45,205 nucleotides of DNA from JBDUCV01 sp040003255 (GCA_040003255.1 JBDUCV010000011.1:1-45205), one strand, 5' to 3'. Positions 7,684 through 16,430 are shown, numbered from the stretch's first letter. Translations and numbers: made by a program. The notes: a model not told the origin generated them from the sequence alone.

Positions 7684-8588
7684 CCGGTCCGGCGCCCACC
7701 CGGCGAGGTGTGCACGAACGGCTGGTCGCGCTCGGCCCGATCCGAGCCGACGACGACACGCCACCGTTCGACCCCTCGCACACGCTGCCGCTGCGAGTGG
7801 AGTTCATCCGCCAGCTCAAGCGGCGGCGCACCCAGCTCACCGGACTCGTGTTGTTCGTGCTGCCCATCCTGATCGCGCTCGCGTTCAAGGTCGGCGGCAA
7901 CTCCGACAAGAACGGCGGGCCCGCACTTGTCGACATCGCGACGACGGGCGCCGGCAACTTCGCGCTGTTCACCGAGTTCGCGTCCATCGGATTTCTGCTC
8001 GTCGTGATCGTCGCGTTGTTCTGCGGTGACACGGTGGCCAGCGAGGCGAGCTGGTCGTCGCTGCGCTATCTGCTCGCCCTGCCGGTGCCCCGCGCCCGAC
8101 TGCTGCGCCAGAAGCTGGTCGTCGCGCTGACGTTGAGTTTCGGCGCGAATGCGCTGCTGCCGGCCTGGGGCTACCTGGTCGGTGGGCTGTTCTTCGGCTG
8201 GGCACCGGCCCGCTCACCGCTCAGCGGCACCTTCACCACCACCGAGGCGCTGACCCGGCTGGCCATCGTCGTCGGCTACGCGTGCGTGCAGTCACTGGTC
8301 GTGGCCGGGCTGGCCTTTCTGCTCGGCGTGTTCACCGATGCGCCCCTCGGCGCGGTCGGTGGCGCCACGATGCTGGTGGTGGTCTCGAACATCCTCGACT
8401 CGATCAACGCTCTCGACCCGTATCGGCACTACCTGCCGACCCACTTCCAGTACTCCTGGCTGGACGCCCTCGGCCCGACCATCGTGTGGGACGACATGAT
8501 TCGCGGCACCGGGCTGGCCTTGGCGTACGCCGCGGTGTTCTTCGGCTTGGCGTGGAGTCGCTTCGAGCGCAAAGACATCACCAGCTGA
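7680..8588 (+). CDS. ABC-2 type transporter permease
   Basis: A 302-residue integral membrane protein with a cytoplasmic N-terminal segment of about 50 residues and some six predicted helices, as in ABC-2 permeases. Recognisable segments include LTGLVLFVLPILIALAFKVGG, a GDTVASEASWSSLRYLLALPVPRARLL cytoplasmic region typical of this class, and later helices around FGANALLPAWGYLVGGLFF and SLVVAGLAFLLGVF. The GTG at 7680 overlaps the stop of the hydrolase-ABC fusion, so the two should be made together and form one transporter, probably two copies of each. The homologous ATPase class (NatA/CcmA-like) usually works in export. The gene ends just before a hairpin facing the convergent ugd gene. Confidence 0.9.
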   Translation: MTGPAPTRRGVHERLVALGPIRADDDTPPFDPSHTLPLRVEFIRQLKRRRTQLTGLVLFVLPILIALAFKVGGNSDKNGGPALVDIATTGAGNFALFTEFASIGFLLVVIVALFCGDTVASEASWSSLRYLLALPVPRARLLRQKLVVALTLSFGANALLPAWGYLVGGLFFGWAPARSPLSGTFTTTEALTRLAIVVGYACVQSLVVAGLAFLLGVFTDAPLGAVGGATMLVVVSNILDSINALDPYRHYLPTHFQYSWLDALGPTIVWDDMIRGTGLALAYAAVFFGLAWSRFERKDITS

Positions 8589-8591
8589 GCA

Positions 8592-8622
8592 CTGACGCCG
8601 GCCCGCCGCCGGGCGGCCTCAG
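8592..8622. terminator. hairpin between convergent genes
   Basis: An imperfect GC-rich stem: CTGA (8592-8595) with TCAG (8619-8622), GCC (8597-8599) with GGC (8615-8617), and GCCCG (8601-8605) with CGGGC (8610-8614), loop CCGC, one bulge and one C-C mismatch. It lies between the permease stop and the convergent ugd stop and could end both transcripts. There is no U-tract, as is common in actinobacteria. Confidence 0.5.
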
Positions 8623-8638
8623 CGGAGTGCAGCGCCGG

Positions 8639-9961
8639 TCATGGACGGCCGAGGGCGCGGTAGTGCCAGCCTGCGTCGCGCCATTTGAGCGGGTCGAGCA
8701 CGTTGCGTCCGTCGACCAGGTTGCGACGGGCGACGAGGTCGCCCACAACGCGCGGATCCATCGTCCTGAACTCGTCCCATTCGGTGAGCAGCAACACCAG
8801 GTGAGCTCCCGACACGGCCGCCTCGAGGGATTCGGCATAGGTGAGCTCGGGGTGGACGCGCCGCGCATTGTCGATGGCATGCGGGTCGTAGACCACGACA
8901 TGGGCTCCCTGGGCGCCGATCGCGGTAGCGACGTCCAGGGCTGGCGAGTCACGGATGTCGTCGCTGTTCGGCTTGAACGCCGCGCCCAGGACGGCAACCC
9001 GGGCATCGTCGTAGCGACCATCGAGCAGCTCGGCCCCAAGGTCGACGGTGCGGGCGCGCCTTCGCAGGTTGATGCCATCGACCTCGCGCAGGAACGACAC
9101 CGCTTGGTCGACGCCGAGTTCATCGGCCCGGGCGATGAATGCACGGATGTCCTTCGGCAGGCATCCCCCGCCGAAGCCCAGCCCGGCGTGCAGGAACCGG
9201 TGCCCGATCCGGGTGTCGTAGCCGATGGCAGTCGAGAGCTGGGTGACATCGGCTCCGGTGACCTCGCAGATCTCGGCCATCGCGTTGATGAACGAAATCT
9301 TGGTGGCAAGGAAGGAGTTCGCGGCAACCTTCACCAGCTCGGCAGTCGCGAAGTCGGTGACTACGACGGGTGTTCCAGCCTCGATGACCGGCGCAAAGGC
9401 AGCGCGCAGCTGCTGCTCGGCCCACCCCGTCCGCACACCGAACACCAACCGATCCGGATGCAAGGTGTCTTCGACGGCAAAACCCTCACGCAGGAATTCC
9501 GGGTTCCACCCGAGTTCGACGCCGTCCGCGGGCGCGTGCTCGGTCAGCAGCTGCTCCATCTTCACCGCCGTGCCGGTCGGCACGGTCGACTTGCCGACCA
9601 CCAGCGACCGCCGGGTGAGATGCGGCGCGAGGCCCCGGAACGCCGACTCCACATAGCGCAGGTCCGCCGCGTACGAGCCGGCCAGCTGTGGCGTGCCCAC
9701 GCACACGAAGTGAATGTCCGCCTGCGCGGCCTCCTGGTACGAGGTCGTGAACCGCAGCCGGCCGCCGTCGATGTGCTTAGCCAGAAGCTCGGGCAGTCCC
9801 GGCTCGTAGAACGGCACCTCCCCGGCCTGCAGGCGCTTGATCTTGTCCTCGTCCACGTCCATGCCGATGACGTCGTAACCGAGCTCGACCATGCAGACCG
9901 CGTGCGTCGCGCCCAGATAGCCAGTGCCGATCACTGACAGGGTCGGCCGTTCGTTGCTCAC
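8639..9961 (-). CDS. ugd: UDP-glucose 6-dehydrogenase
   Basis: A 440-residue UDP-glucose/GDP-mannose dehydrogenase family enzyme, oxidising UDP-glucose to UDP-glucuronate with two NAD+. Visible are the nucleotide loop IGTGYLG (11-17), FVCVGTPQ (85-92), KSTVPTGT (124-131), NPEFLREG (153-160), and the catalytic cysteine Cys267 in GFGGGCLPKD. The C-terminal UDP-binding domain has VAVLGAAFKPNSDDIRDSPA. Start: the frame runs open to 10162, but the GTG at 9961, with GAGAGG upstream, gives the normal N-terminus MSNERPTLSVIG. UDP-glucuronate feeds surface-polysaccharide synthesis, which fits the glycan locus further right. A TAGCCT hexamer at 10004-9999 is a candidate -10. Confidence 0.93.
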   Translation of the reverse strand: MSNERPTLSVIGTGYLGATHAVCMVELGYDVIGMDVDEDKIKRLQAGEVPFYEPGLPELLAKHIDGGRLRFTTSYQEAAQADIHFVCVGTPQLAGSYAADLRYVESAFRGLAPHLTRRSLVVGKSTVPTGTAVKMEQLLTEHAPADGVELGWNPEFLREGFAVEDTLHPDRLVFGVRTGWAEQQLRAAFAPVIEAGTPVVVTDFATAELVKVAANSFLATKISFINAMAEICEVTGADVTQLSTAIGYDTRIGHRFLHAGLGFGGGCLPKDIRAFIARADELGVDQAVSFLREVDGINLRRRARTVDLGAELLDGRYDDARVAVLGAAFKPNSDDIRDSPALDVATAIGAQGAHVVVYDPHAIDNARRVHPELTYAESLEAAVSGAHLVLLLTEWDEFRTMDPRVVGDLVARRNLVDGRNVLDPLKWRDAGWHYRALGRP

Positions 9962-10149
9962 AGGTTTCGGGTACCTCTCGGTCGTGGATGACCCAAACAG
10001 GCTAGCGTCCTGGGTCCAAGGCCCTCGGCTCGTGTTCGCCGCTGGCGTTCGCCGCAGACGGTGGCGCTCGATCCGGCCCGGATGCTGTGATGGGTCCTGA
10101 ACATCTGCACGCATCGCGTATGACGCCGCCGACGATAGGAGCCAGCCGG

Positions 10150-11790
10150 ATGAGCCAACCACCTCTGCGCGCTCGTCCCGCGTGGGACGCGCTGGCCAAC
10201 CATCAATCCGAGATCGCGGCGACCAGCCTGCGAGCGCTGTTCGCAGCCGATCCTCGCCGGGGCGAGCGGATGACCGCAGAGGCCGAGGGCATCTACCTCG
10301 ACTACTCGAAGAACACGATGACCGACGAGACGCTGCGGCTGCTGCTGCAGCTCGCCGAACAGTCCGGTCTGGGTGCGCGGATCGAGGCGATGTTCCGCGG
10401 CGAAAAGATCAACGTCAGCGAGAACCGGCCGGTGTTGCACGTCGCGCTGCGTGCCCCGCGTGGCGAGCACATCTTGGTCGACGGGATCGACGTGGTCCCG
10501 GGCGTGCACGAGGTGCTCGATCGGATGGCCGAGTTCGCCGCGCGGATCCGCAGCGGTCGGTGGCGCGGGCACACCGGCCGGCGCATCGTCAACATCGTCA
10601 ACGTCGGAATCGGCGGGTCCGACCTCGGCCCGGTCATGGCCTATGAGGCGCTGCGGTACTACAGCCAGCGCGACCTGACCCTCCGCTTCGTGTCGAACGT
10701 CGACGGCACCGACTTCGCCGAGGCCACTCGTGATCTTGATCCGGCCGAGACGCTGTTCATCATCTCCTCCAAGACCTTCACCACCGTCGAGACGATGACC
10801 AACGCGCGGACCGCCCGGCATTGGATGTTGGCGGCGCTACACGACGAATCCGCGGTCGCGAAGCACTTCGTCGCCGTGTCGACCAACGTCGACGAGGTCA
10901 CCGCGTTCGGCATCAACGTCATGAACATGTTCGGCTTCTGGGACTGGGTCGGTGGCCGCTATTCGATGGACTCCGCGATCGGGCTGTCGACGATGATCGC
11001 GATCGGTCCCGACCAGTTCCGGGAAATGCTCGACGGCTTTCACGCGATGGACGTCCACCTGCGGACCACGCCGTTCGGCACCAACCTGCCGGTGATTCTC
11101 GGTCTGCTGACCGTCTGGTACAGCGATTTTTTCGGTGCGCAGACGCAGGCGATCCTGCCCTACGATCAGTACCTGAAACGGTTCCCGGCCTACCTGCAGC
11201 AGCTCACGATGGAGTCCAACGGCAAGTCCGTTACGGTCGACGGCCAGCGCGTCGACTATGACACTTCGCCGATCTATTGGGGTGAGCCCGGAACGAATGG
11301 GCAGCACAGCTTCTATCAATTGATTCACCAAGGCACCCGGCTGATCCCGGCCGATTTCATCGGCTTCCTGCACACGCTCAACCCGCTGGACATTCACCAC
11401 GACCTGCTGATGGCGAACGTCTTCGCGCAGACCGAAGCGCTTGCCTTCGGCAAGACCGCCGACGACGTCCGCGCCGAGGGCACGCACGATTGGCTGGTGC
11501 CGCACCGGGTATTCGAGGGCGACCGGCCGACCAACACCCTGCTGCTCGACCGGCTCACGCCACGGTCGCTGGGCACGCTGATCGCGCTATACGAGCACAG
11601 CGTCTTCGTCCAGGGATCGGTGTGGGGCGTGAATTCCTTCGACCAGTGGGGTGTCGAGCTGGGCAAAGTGCTCGCCACCAAGGTCGCCGCCGAACTAGCG
11701 GCCGACACCGAGCCCGAACTACGCCATGACAGCTCCACGAACGCTCTCATCCGCCGCTACCGCGCGGCTGCCCGACATCAGGAGGCGTAA
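10150..11790 (+). CDS. pgi: glucose-6-phosphate isomerase
   Basis: Interconverts glucose 6-phosphate and fructose 6-phosphate in the cytoplasm. The 546-residue protein has the sugar-phosphate loop VNVGIGGSDLGPVM (150-163), SSKTFTTVETM (206-216), the signature WVGGRYS (266-272), catalytic Glu355 in MESNGKS, His386 in GQHSF and Lys506 in GVELGK, all in the usual order. I chose ATG 10150 because AGGAG lies about 8 bases upstream and homology begins there. The frame is open from 10087, so a longer form is possible. The stop TAA overlaps the next ATG by one base, coupling it to the 6-phosphogluconate dehydrogenase. Confidence 0.96.
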   Translation: MSQPPLRARPAWDALANHQSEIAATSLRALFAADPRRGERMTAEAEGIYLDYSKNTMTDETLRLLLQLAEQSGLGARIEAMFRGEKINVSENRPVLHVALRAPRGEHILVDGIDVVPGVHEVLDRMAEFAARIRSGRWRGHTGRRIVNIVNVGIGGSDLGPVMAYEALRYYSQRDLTLRFVSNVDGTDFAEATRDLDPAETLFIISSKTFTTVETMTNARTARHWMLAALHDESAVAKHFVAVSTNVDEVTAFGINVMNMFGFWDWVGGRYSMDSAIGLSTMIAIGPDQFREMLDGFHAMDVHLRTTPFGTNLPVILGLLTVWYSDFFGAQTQAILPYDQYLKRFPAYLQQLTMESNGKSVTVDGQRVDYDTSPIYWGEPGTNGQHSFYQLIHQGTRLIPADFIGFLHTLNPLDIHHDLLMANVFAQTEALAFGKTADDVRAEGTHDWLVPHRVFEGDRPTNTLLLDRLTPRSLGTLIALYEHSVFVQGSVWGVNSFDQWGVELGKVLATKVAAELAADTEPELRHDSSTNALIRRYRAAARHQEA

Positions 11791-12869
11791 TGCAACTGGG
11801 AATGATCGGTCTCGGCCGGATGGGTGCCAACATCGTGCGGCGACTCATGCGCGCCGGACACGAGTGTGTCGTCTACGACGTCAGCCCCGACTCGGTCAAG
11901 GCGCTGGAAAGTGAAGGTGCCACCGGCGCGGCGACGCTCGCTGAGTTCATCGACAAACTGACCGTCCCGCGGGTGGCTTGGGTGATGATCCCTGCGGGCA
12001 TCACCGGCAAGGCGGTCGAGGAACTCAGCACCCTGATGGAGTCCGGCGATGTGATCATCGATGGCGGCAACTCCAACTACCGCGACGACGTCCGCCGGGC
12101 CAACGCGCTCCGCGACAAGGGCATCCACTACGTCGACATCGGCACGAGCGGCGGCGTGTTCGGCCTGGACCGGGGCTACTGCCTAATGGTCGGCGGGGAC
12201 GATGAGGCAATCGCCCTGATCGATCCGGTGCTGAAGACCATCGCGCCCGGCGTGGGCGACATTCCCCGTACCGTCGGCCGCCAGGGCGACCCGATCGCCG
12301 CCGAGCAGGGCTACCTGCACTGTGGCCCGTCCGGCGCGGGGCACTTCGTCAAAATGGTCCACAACGGGATCGAGTACGGGATCATGGCCGCCTATGCCGA
12401 GGGTCTGAACATCCTGGACAATGCCGACGCCGGAGTTCGCGAGTCCGAACACTCCGCCGAGATAGCACCGCTGGAGGAGCCGGAGTTCTATCAGTTCGAC
12501 ATTGACGTGGCGAAGGTCGCCGAGGTGTGGCGCCGGGGCAGTGTGGTGGCGTCCTGGCTGCTCGACCTCACTGCTGCTGCGCTGGTCGAGAACCCCACGC
12601 TGGATGGACTCGCCGGCCGCGTCTCGGATTCCGGCGAGGGTCGGTGGACAGTCAAGGCAGCCGTCGACGTCGGAGTGCCGGTACCAGTTCTCTCGGCGGC
12701 GCTGTTCGAGCGTTTCGCCTCGCGCGGCGAGGACCACTTTGCCAACCAGCTGCTATCCGCCATGCGTAAGCAGTTCGGCGGGCACAACGAACTGCCCGCA
12801 GGTGACTCACTCGAGGCGGGCGCGGAGAAGTCAGAGCACGGCGGCGGCGGTCAGTCCAGCGTTCGTTGA
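11790..12869 (+). CDS. gnd: 6-phosphogluconate dehydrogenase, decarboxylating, short NAD-type
   Basis: Oxidatively decarboxylates 6-phosphogluconate to ribulose 5-phosphate. At 359 residues it belongs to the short (YqeC/GndA-like) class rather than the 470-residue form. It shows GLGRMG (7-12), Asp30 ending strand 2, which favours NAD+ over NADP+, the family signature IIDGGNSNY (89-97), and catalytic Lys188 with Glu195 in HFVKMVHNGIEYG. The last 25 or so residues are Gly/Ser/Glu-rich and probably disordered. It is coupled to pgi by a TAATG junction, joining glycolysis and the pentose phosphate branch. Cofactor preference is inferred from Asp30 only. Confidence 0.93.
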   Translation: MQLGMIGLGRMGANIVRRLMRAGHECVVYDVSPDSVKALESEGATGAATLAEFIDKLTVPRVAWVMIPAGITGKAVEELSTLMESGDVIIDGGNSNYRDDVRRANALRDKGIHYVDIGTSGGVFGLDRGYCLMVGGDDEAIALIDPVLKTIAPGVGDIPRTVGRQGDPIAAEQGYLHCGPSGAGHFVKMVHNGIEYGIMAAYAEGLNILDNADAGVRESEHSAEIAPLEEPEFYQFDIDVAKVAEVWRRGSVVASWLLDLTAAALVENPTLDGLAGRVSDSGEGRWTVKAAVDVGVPVPVLSAALFERFASRGEDHFANQLLSAMRKQFGGHNELPAGDSLEAGAEKSEHGGGGQSSVR

Positions 12870-12893
12870 CCCGTCGCGCCCGGTCCGGGGCTC

Positions 12894-12941
12894 AGCCGAG
12901 GTCGAGGCCTCCCCGTGGCGTTTGGGCTAGCCGAGGTCGAG
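12894..12941. repeat. 13-base direct repeat at the 3' end of glyA
   Basis: AGCCGAGGTCGAG occurs at 12894-12906 and again at 12929-12941. The second copy covers the last codons of glyA (Leu-Asp-Leu-Gly) and part of its stop. The first lies just beyond the stop and would again encode Gly-Leu-Asp-Leu-Gly followed by TGA. It looks like a small duplication of the glyA 3' end in the 57-base convergent gap after gnd. Confidence 0.6.
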
Positions 12942-14393
12942 CCCTGGATAGAGCGGTCGGCTTGCAAGCAGTTCCGAGGCGCCGGCGTGGGCCCGCGCCG
13001 CCACGTCCGGCGACAGTTCGTAGCGCGCCTTGGAGGCTGAACCGTCCGGCGCGGCCTTCGCGGTGGTCGCAGACAGCACGTCGACGATCAGTTCGGCGGT
13101 GCGATCGAAGTCCTGCCCGGTGAAGCCGCGCGAGGTCAACGCTGGTGTGCCCAGCCGGATGCCTGATGTGTACCAGGCGCCATTTGGATCACGGGGCACG
13201 GAATTGCGGTTGGTGACGATGCCCGAGTCGACCAGCGCGGACTCTGCTTGCCGGCCGGTGAGACCGAACGGGGTGACATCGAGCAGCACCAGGTGATTCT
13301 CGGTGCCGCCGGTGACCAGCTTCGCGTTTCGGCGAAGCAACCCCTCGGCCAGCGATACGGCGTTGTCGGCGACCGCCTGGGCGTACTCGGCGAAGGCGGG
13401 CTGCCGTGCCTCAGCCAGAGCCACTGCCTTTGCTGCCATGACGTGGCCGAGTGGTCCGCCCAGCACCATCGGGCAGCCGCGGTCGATCGAGTCGGCGAAT
13501 TCCGGCTGGCACAGCACCATCCCGCCGCGCGGGCCGCGCAGCGACTTGTGGGTGGTCGTCGTGACGACGTGGGCATGCGGCACCGGGTCGAAGTCGCCGG
13601 TGAACACCTTGCCGGCCACCAAACCGGCGAAATGCGCCATGTCGACGACCAGCGTCGCGCCGACCTCGTCGGCGATCTCACGCATCTTCGCGAAATTGAC
13701 CTTGCGCGGATAGGCGGAGTAGCCGGCCATCAGGATCAGCGGCCGGAACTCTCGTGCGAGGCGGGCCACCCCGCCGTAGTCGAGCAGCCCGGTGACGGGA
13801 TCCGTGCCGTAAGAAGACTGCGCGAACATCTTGCCGGAAATGTTGGGCCGGAAGCCGTGTGTCAGGTGACCGCCCGCGTCGAGCGACATGCCGAGCATGC
13901 GCTGCTCGCCAAGCGCCCGCCGCAAGCGCGCCCAGTCGTCGTCGGACAGGTCGTTGACCTGCCGCACACCAGCGTCGGCCAGCGCGGGGGATTCGACCCG
14001 CTGCGCCAGCACACCCCAGAACGCGACCAAGTTCGCGTCGATGCCGGAGTGCGGCTGGACGTAGGCGTGCGGGGCGCCGAACAATGCTTTGGCGTGCTCG
14101 GCAGCCAGCTGCTCTACCGTGTCGACGTTCTTGCAGCCGGCATAGAACCGATGTCCGATCGTCCCTTCGGCGTACTTGTCGGACAGCCACGAGCCCATGG
14201 TCAGGAGCACGGCCGGCGAGGCGTAGTTCTCGCTGGCGATCAGCTTGAGCGAGTCGCGCTGGTCGGCCAACTCGGCCCGCATGGCATCGGCAATCGTCGG
14301 CTCGACGGCCGCGATCACCTCGAGCGCGCTGCGGTAGGCGTTTGTAACGGCGTCGGCGTCGAACGTGGTGGGCGAGACGCTGGTCTGTGTCAT
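12927..14393 (-). CDS. glyA: serine hydroxymethyltransferase, extended form
   Basis: PLP enzyme converting serine and tetrahydrofolate to glycine and methylene-tetrahydrofolate. The 488-residue length exceeds the usual 415-430 because of an insertion (ADAGVRQVNDLSDDDWARL and neighbours, about residues 120-165) before LGMSLDAGGHLTHG. Other landmarks are SENYASP, DKYAEGTIGHRFYAGC, VDMAHFAGLVAG and the PLP lysine in VVTTTTHKSLRGPRGG. Similar longer SHMTs are known in actinobacteria. Start: ATG 14393, preceded by GAGAGG about 10 bases upstream; the open frame to 14705 is intergenic. It is convergent with gnd and divergent from the acyl-CoA dehydrogenase. A TAGGCT hexamer at 14449-14444 is a candidate -10. 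Confidence 0.95.
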   Translation of the reverse strand: MTQTSVSPTTFDADAVTNAYRSALEVIAAVEPTIADAMRAELADQRDSLKLIASENYASPAVLLTMGSWLSDKYAEGTIGHRFYAGCKNVDTVEQLAAEHAKALFGAPHAYVQPHSGIDANLVAFWGVLAQRVESPALADAGVRQVNDLSDDDWARLRRALGEQRMLGMSLDAGGHLTHGFRPNISGKMFAQSSYGTDPVTGLLDYGGVARLAREFRPLILMAGYSAYPRKVNFAKMREIADEVGATLVVDMAHFAGLVAGKVFTGDFDPVPHAHVVTTTTHKSLRGPRGGMVLCQPEFADSIDRGCPMVLGGPLGHVMAAKAVALAEARQPAFAEYAQAVADNAVSLAEGLLRRNAKLVTGGTENHLVLLDVTPFGLTGRQAESALVDSGIVTNRNSVPRDPNGAWYTSGIRLGTPALTSRGFTGQDFDRTAELIVDVLSATTAKAAPDGSASKARYELSPDVAARAHAGASELLASRPLYPGLDLG

Positions 14394-14506
14394 GCGCGCG
14401 TGCCTCTCGTAGTCGGCCGGATCCGGGGGTCGCGGCGGGTCAGAGCCTACCGGGGCGGCCTGCTTGCGCAGCGGTCGTCGCGTGCTCGCCGATCGCTCGG
14501 GCGTCC

Positions 14507-14519
14507 TACTATCGGCGGC
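14507..14519 (+). promoter_or_regulatory. -10 element for a leaderless acyl-CoA dehydrogenase transcript
   Basis: TACTAT at 14507-14512 fits the -10 consensus well and ends 7 bases before the ATG at 14520, so the start point probably coincides with the A of the start codon. No ribosome-binding sequence lies upstream of that ATG, which supports leaderless translation. No -35 match is evident. Confidence 0.55.
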
Positions 14520-15683
14520 ATGGCCATCGGCAATCCAGACTTCGACATCTACCGACTGCCCGAAGAGCACCAGATGCTCCGCGCCTCGGTGCGTCAGCTC
14601 GCCGAGGACAAGATCGCCCCCCGAGCGGCCGAGATCGACGAGACGGCGGAATTCCCGTGGGATGTCCACGACGCCCTGGTCGCTGCCGGGTTCAACGCCG
14701 TCCACATCCCGGAGCAGTACGGCGGTGCAGGTGCCGATGCGCTCGCGACCGTGATCGTGATCGAGGAGGTCGCGCGGGCGTGCGCCTCCTCGTCACTGAT
14801 CCCAGCGGTCAACAAGCTCGGCACCATGCCGCTCATGCTCGTCGCGTCCGACGAGCTCAAAAAGCAGGTGCTGCCACCGGTGGCTGCAGGCGAGGCGATG
14901 TTCAGCTACGCCCTTTCTGAACGTGAAGCCGGGTCGGACGCCGCAGCGATGCGCACCCGCGCTGTCCGCGATGGCGACCACTGGGTCCTCGACGGTACGA
15001 AGTGCTGGATCACCAACGCCGGGGTATCGACCTATTACACCGTCATGGCCGTCACCGACCCCGCGGCGGGCCCGCGCGGAATCTCCGCGTTCGTGGTGCA
15101 CAAGGACGATCCGGGCTTCTCGGTCGGGCCCAAGGAGCGAAAGCTCGGCATCAAGGGCTCACCGACCTGCGAGATCTACTTCGAGCACTGCACGATCCCG
15201 GCCGACCGGATCGTCGGCGAACCCGGCACCGGGTTGAAGACCGCCTTACGGACGCTCGACCACACCCGGCTGACCATCGGGGCGCAGGCGTTGGGGATCG
15301 CCCAGGGTGCGATCGATGCCACCGTCGCCTACATGAAGCAGCGGCGCCAGTTCGGCAAGCCGCTTTCCGATTTCCAGGGATTGCAATTCATGATCGCCGA
15401 CATGGCGATGCGCAACGAGGCGGCCCGCCAGCTGATTTACTCCGCTGCCGGCAAGGCCGAACGCGGCGAACCTGACCTGACGTTCGTTTCGGCCGCCGCG
15501 AAGGTGTTCGCGTCCGACACGGCCATGTCGGTCACCACTGACGCGGTGCAGCTGTTCGGGGGATATGGCTTCACCCGCGACTTCCCGGTTGAGCGGATGA
15601 TGCGCGACGCCAAGATCACCCAGATTTATGAGGGCACCAACCAGATCAACCGGATGGTGATGGCGCGCCAGCTCTTCGGCTAA
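14520..15683 (+). CDS. acyl-CoA dehydrogenase (FadE25-like)
   Basis: FAD-dependent enzyme introducing the alpha-beta double bond in acyl-CoA. The 387-residue protein shows the three-part fold: a helical N-terminal domain, the beta domain with YALSEREAGSDAAAM (130-144) and CWITNAG (162-168), and the C-terminal helical domain with RRQFGKPLSDFQ (275-286), QLFGGYGFTRDFPVERMMRDAK and the catalytic base Glu371 in QIYEGTNQI. It closely resembles short-chain/FadE25-type enzymes. In mycobacteria a FadE25 gene lies next to purE; here it is about 9 kb away, but the general association is kept. It is followed by a strong bidirectional hairpin. Confidence 0.95.
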   Translation: MAIGNPDFDIYRLPEEHQMLRASVRQLAEDKIAPRAAEIDETAEFPWDVHDALVAAGFNAVHIPEQYGGAGADALATVIVIEEVARACASSSLIPAVNKLGTMPLMLVASDELKKQVLPPVAAGEAMFSYALSEREAGSDAAAMRTRAVRDGDHWVLDGTKCWITNAGVSTYYTVMAVTDPAAGPRGISAFVVHKDDPGFSVGPKERKLGIKGSPTCEIYFEHCTIPADRIVGEPGTGLKTALRTLDHTRLTIGAQALGIAQGAIDATVAYMKQRRQFGKPLSDFQGLQFMIADMAMRNEAARQLIYSAAGKAERGEPDLTFVSAAAKVFASDTAMSVTTDAVQLFGGYGFTRDFPVERMMRDAKITQIYEGTNQINRMVMARQLFG

Positions 15684-15711
15684 ACGGGGAGCCGTTCATC
15701 TCCCACCAGAC

Positions 15712-15747
15712 GAACGGCGCCCCATCGCTAGTGATGGAGCGCCGTTC
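15712..15747. terminator. strong bidirectional hairpin terminator
   Basis: The arm at 15712-15726 pairs with 15733-15747 over 15 base pairs with a single C-A mismatch and a six-base loop (GCTAGT). It sits between the stop of the acyl-CoA dehydrogenase and the stop of the convergent CoA-transferase. A further GCCGTTC at 15691-15697 could pair alternatively with 15712-15718. It has no U-tract, but stability and position support termination for both strands. Confidence 0.85.
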
Positions 15748-15766
15748 TCGGCGGGTGATACCTGCG

Positions 15767-16429
15767 TCAGCTGGCAATCGACATCTCATGCAGATCGGCG
15801 CTTTCGACGAGCGGTGGCTCGGTCGCGGCGCGGACCTCGTCGGCGGTGACGCCAGGCGCGAGCTCACATAGGACCAGACCGCGTTCGGTCACGTCGAGGA
15901 CGGCGAGATCGGTGATGATGCGTTGGATGCAGCGCTTGCCGGTGAGCGGTAGCGAGCATTGATCGACAATCTTCGGCGAACCGTCCTTGGCGGTGTGCTC
16001 CATCATCACCAGCACCCGCTTTGCCCCGTGGACGAGGTCCATCGCCCCTCCCATTCCCTTGATCATCTTGCCGGGAATGGTCCAGTTCGCGAGGTCGCCG
16101 CTGGCCGACACCTGCATCGCGCCCAGGATCGCCACGTCGATGTGCCCGCCGCGGATCATGCCGAACGAGGTTGCCGAGTCGAAGAACGACGCGCCCGCCA
16201 ATACGGTCACCGTCTCCTTGCCCGCATTGATCAGGTCCTCGTCCACCTCGTCGTCGTCGGGGTATGGCCCGACGCCGAGAATGCCATTCTCGCTCTGCAG
16301 CACGACGTGGACGCCTTTGGGTACGTAGTTCGGCACGAGCGTCGGCAGGCCGATGCCGAGGTTGACGTACTGGCCGTCAGCTAACTCGGCGGCGACGCGT
16401 GCGGCCAGGTCGGTGCGGTTCAGTGCCAC
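15767..16429 (-). CDS. scoB: 3-oxoacid CoA-transferase subunit B
   Basis: The beta subunit carries the catalytic glutamate of the family I CoA-transferase, here Glu47 in SENGILG (46-52), which forms the enzyme-CoA thioester. Other family segments are VNLGIGLPTLVPNYVP (22-37) and MGGAMDLVHGAKRVLVMMEHT. The 220-residue length is normal. The frame is open to 16486, but GTG 16429 places the start one base after the stop of the A subunit and matches the family N-terminus (MALNRTDLAARVA). The enzyme typically moves CoA from succinyl-CoA to acetoacetate or related 3-oxoacids. Confidence 0.94.
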   Translation of the reverse strand: MALNRTDLAARVAAELADGQYVNLGIGLPTLVPNYVPKGVHVVLQSENGILGVGPYPDDDEVDEDLINAGKETVTVLAGASFFDSATSFGMIRGGHIDVAILGAMQVSASGDLANWTIPGKMIKGMGGAMDLVHGAKRVLVMMEHTAKDGSPKIVDQCSLPLTGKRCIQRIITDLAVLDVTERGLVLCELAPGVTADEVRAATEPPLVESADLHEMSIAS

Positions 16430-16430
16430 C

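Noticed and set aside
8282..9937. Rightward 551-codon open frame across the permease end and ugd
   Set aside because: Different frame from the permease, antisense to ugd, no recognisable fold.
13248..14519. N-terminal extension of the acyl-CoA dehydrogenase frame by 424 codons
   Set aside because: The extension is antisense to glyA. Homology begins at ATG 14520, which has a fitting -10 element.
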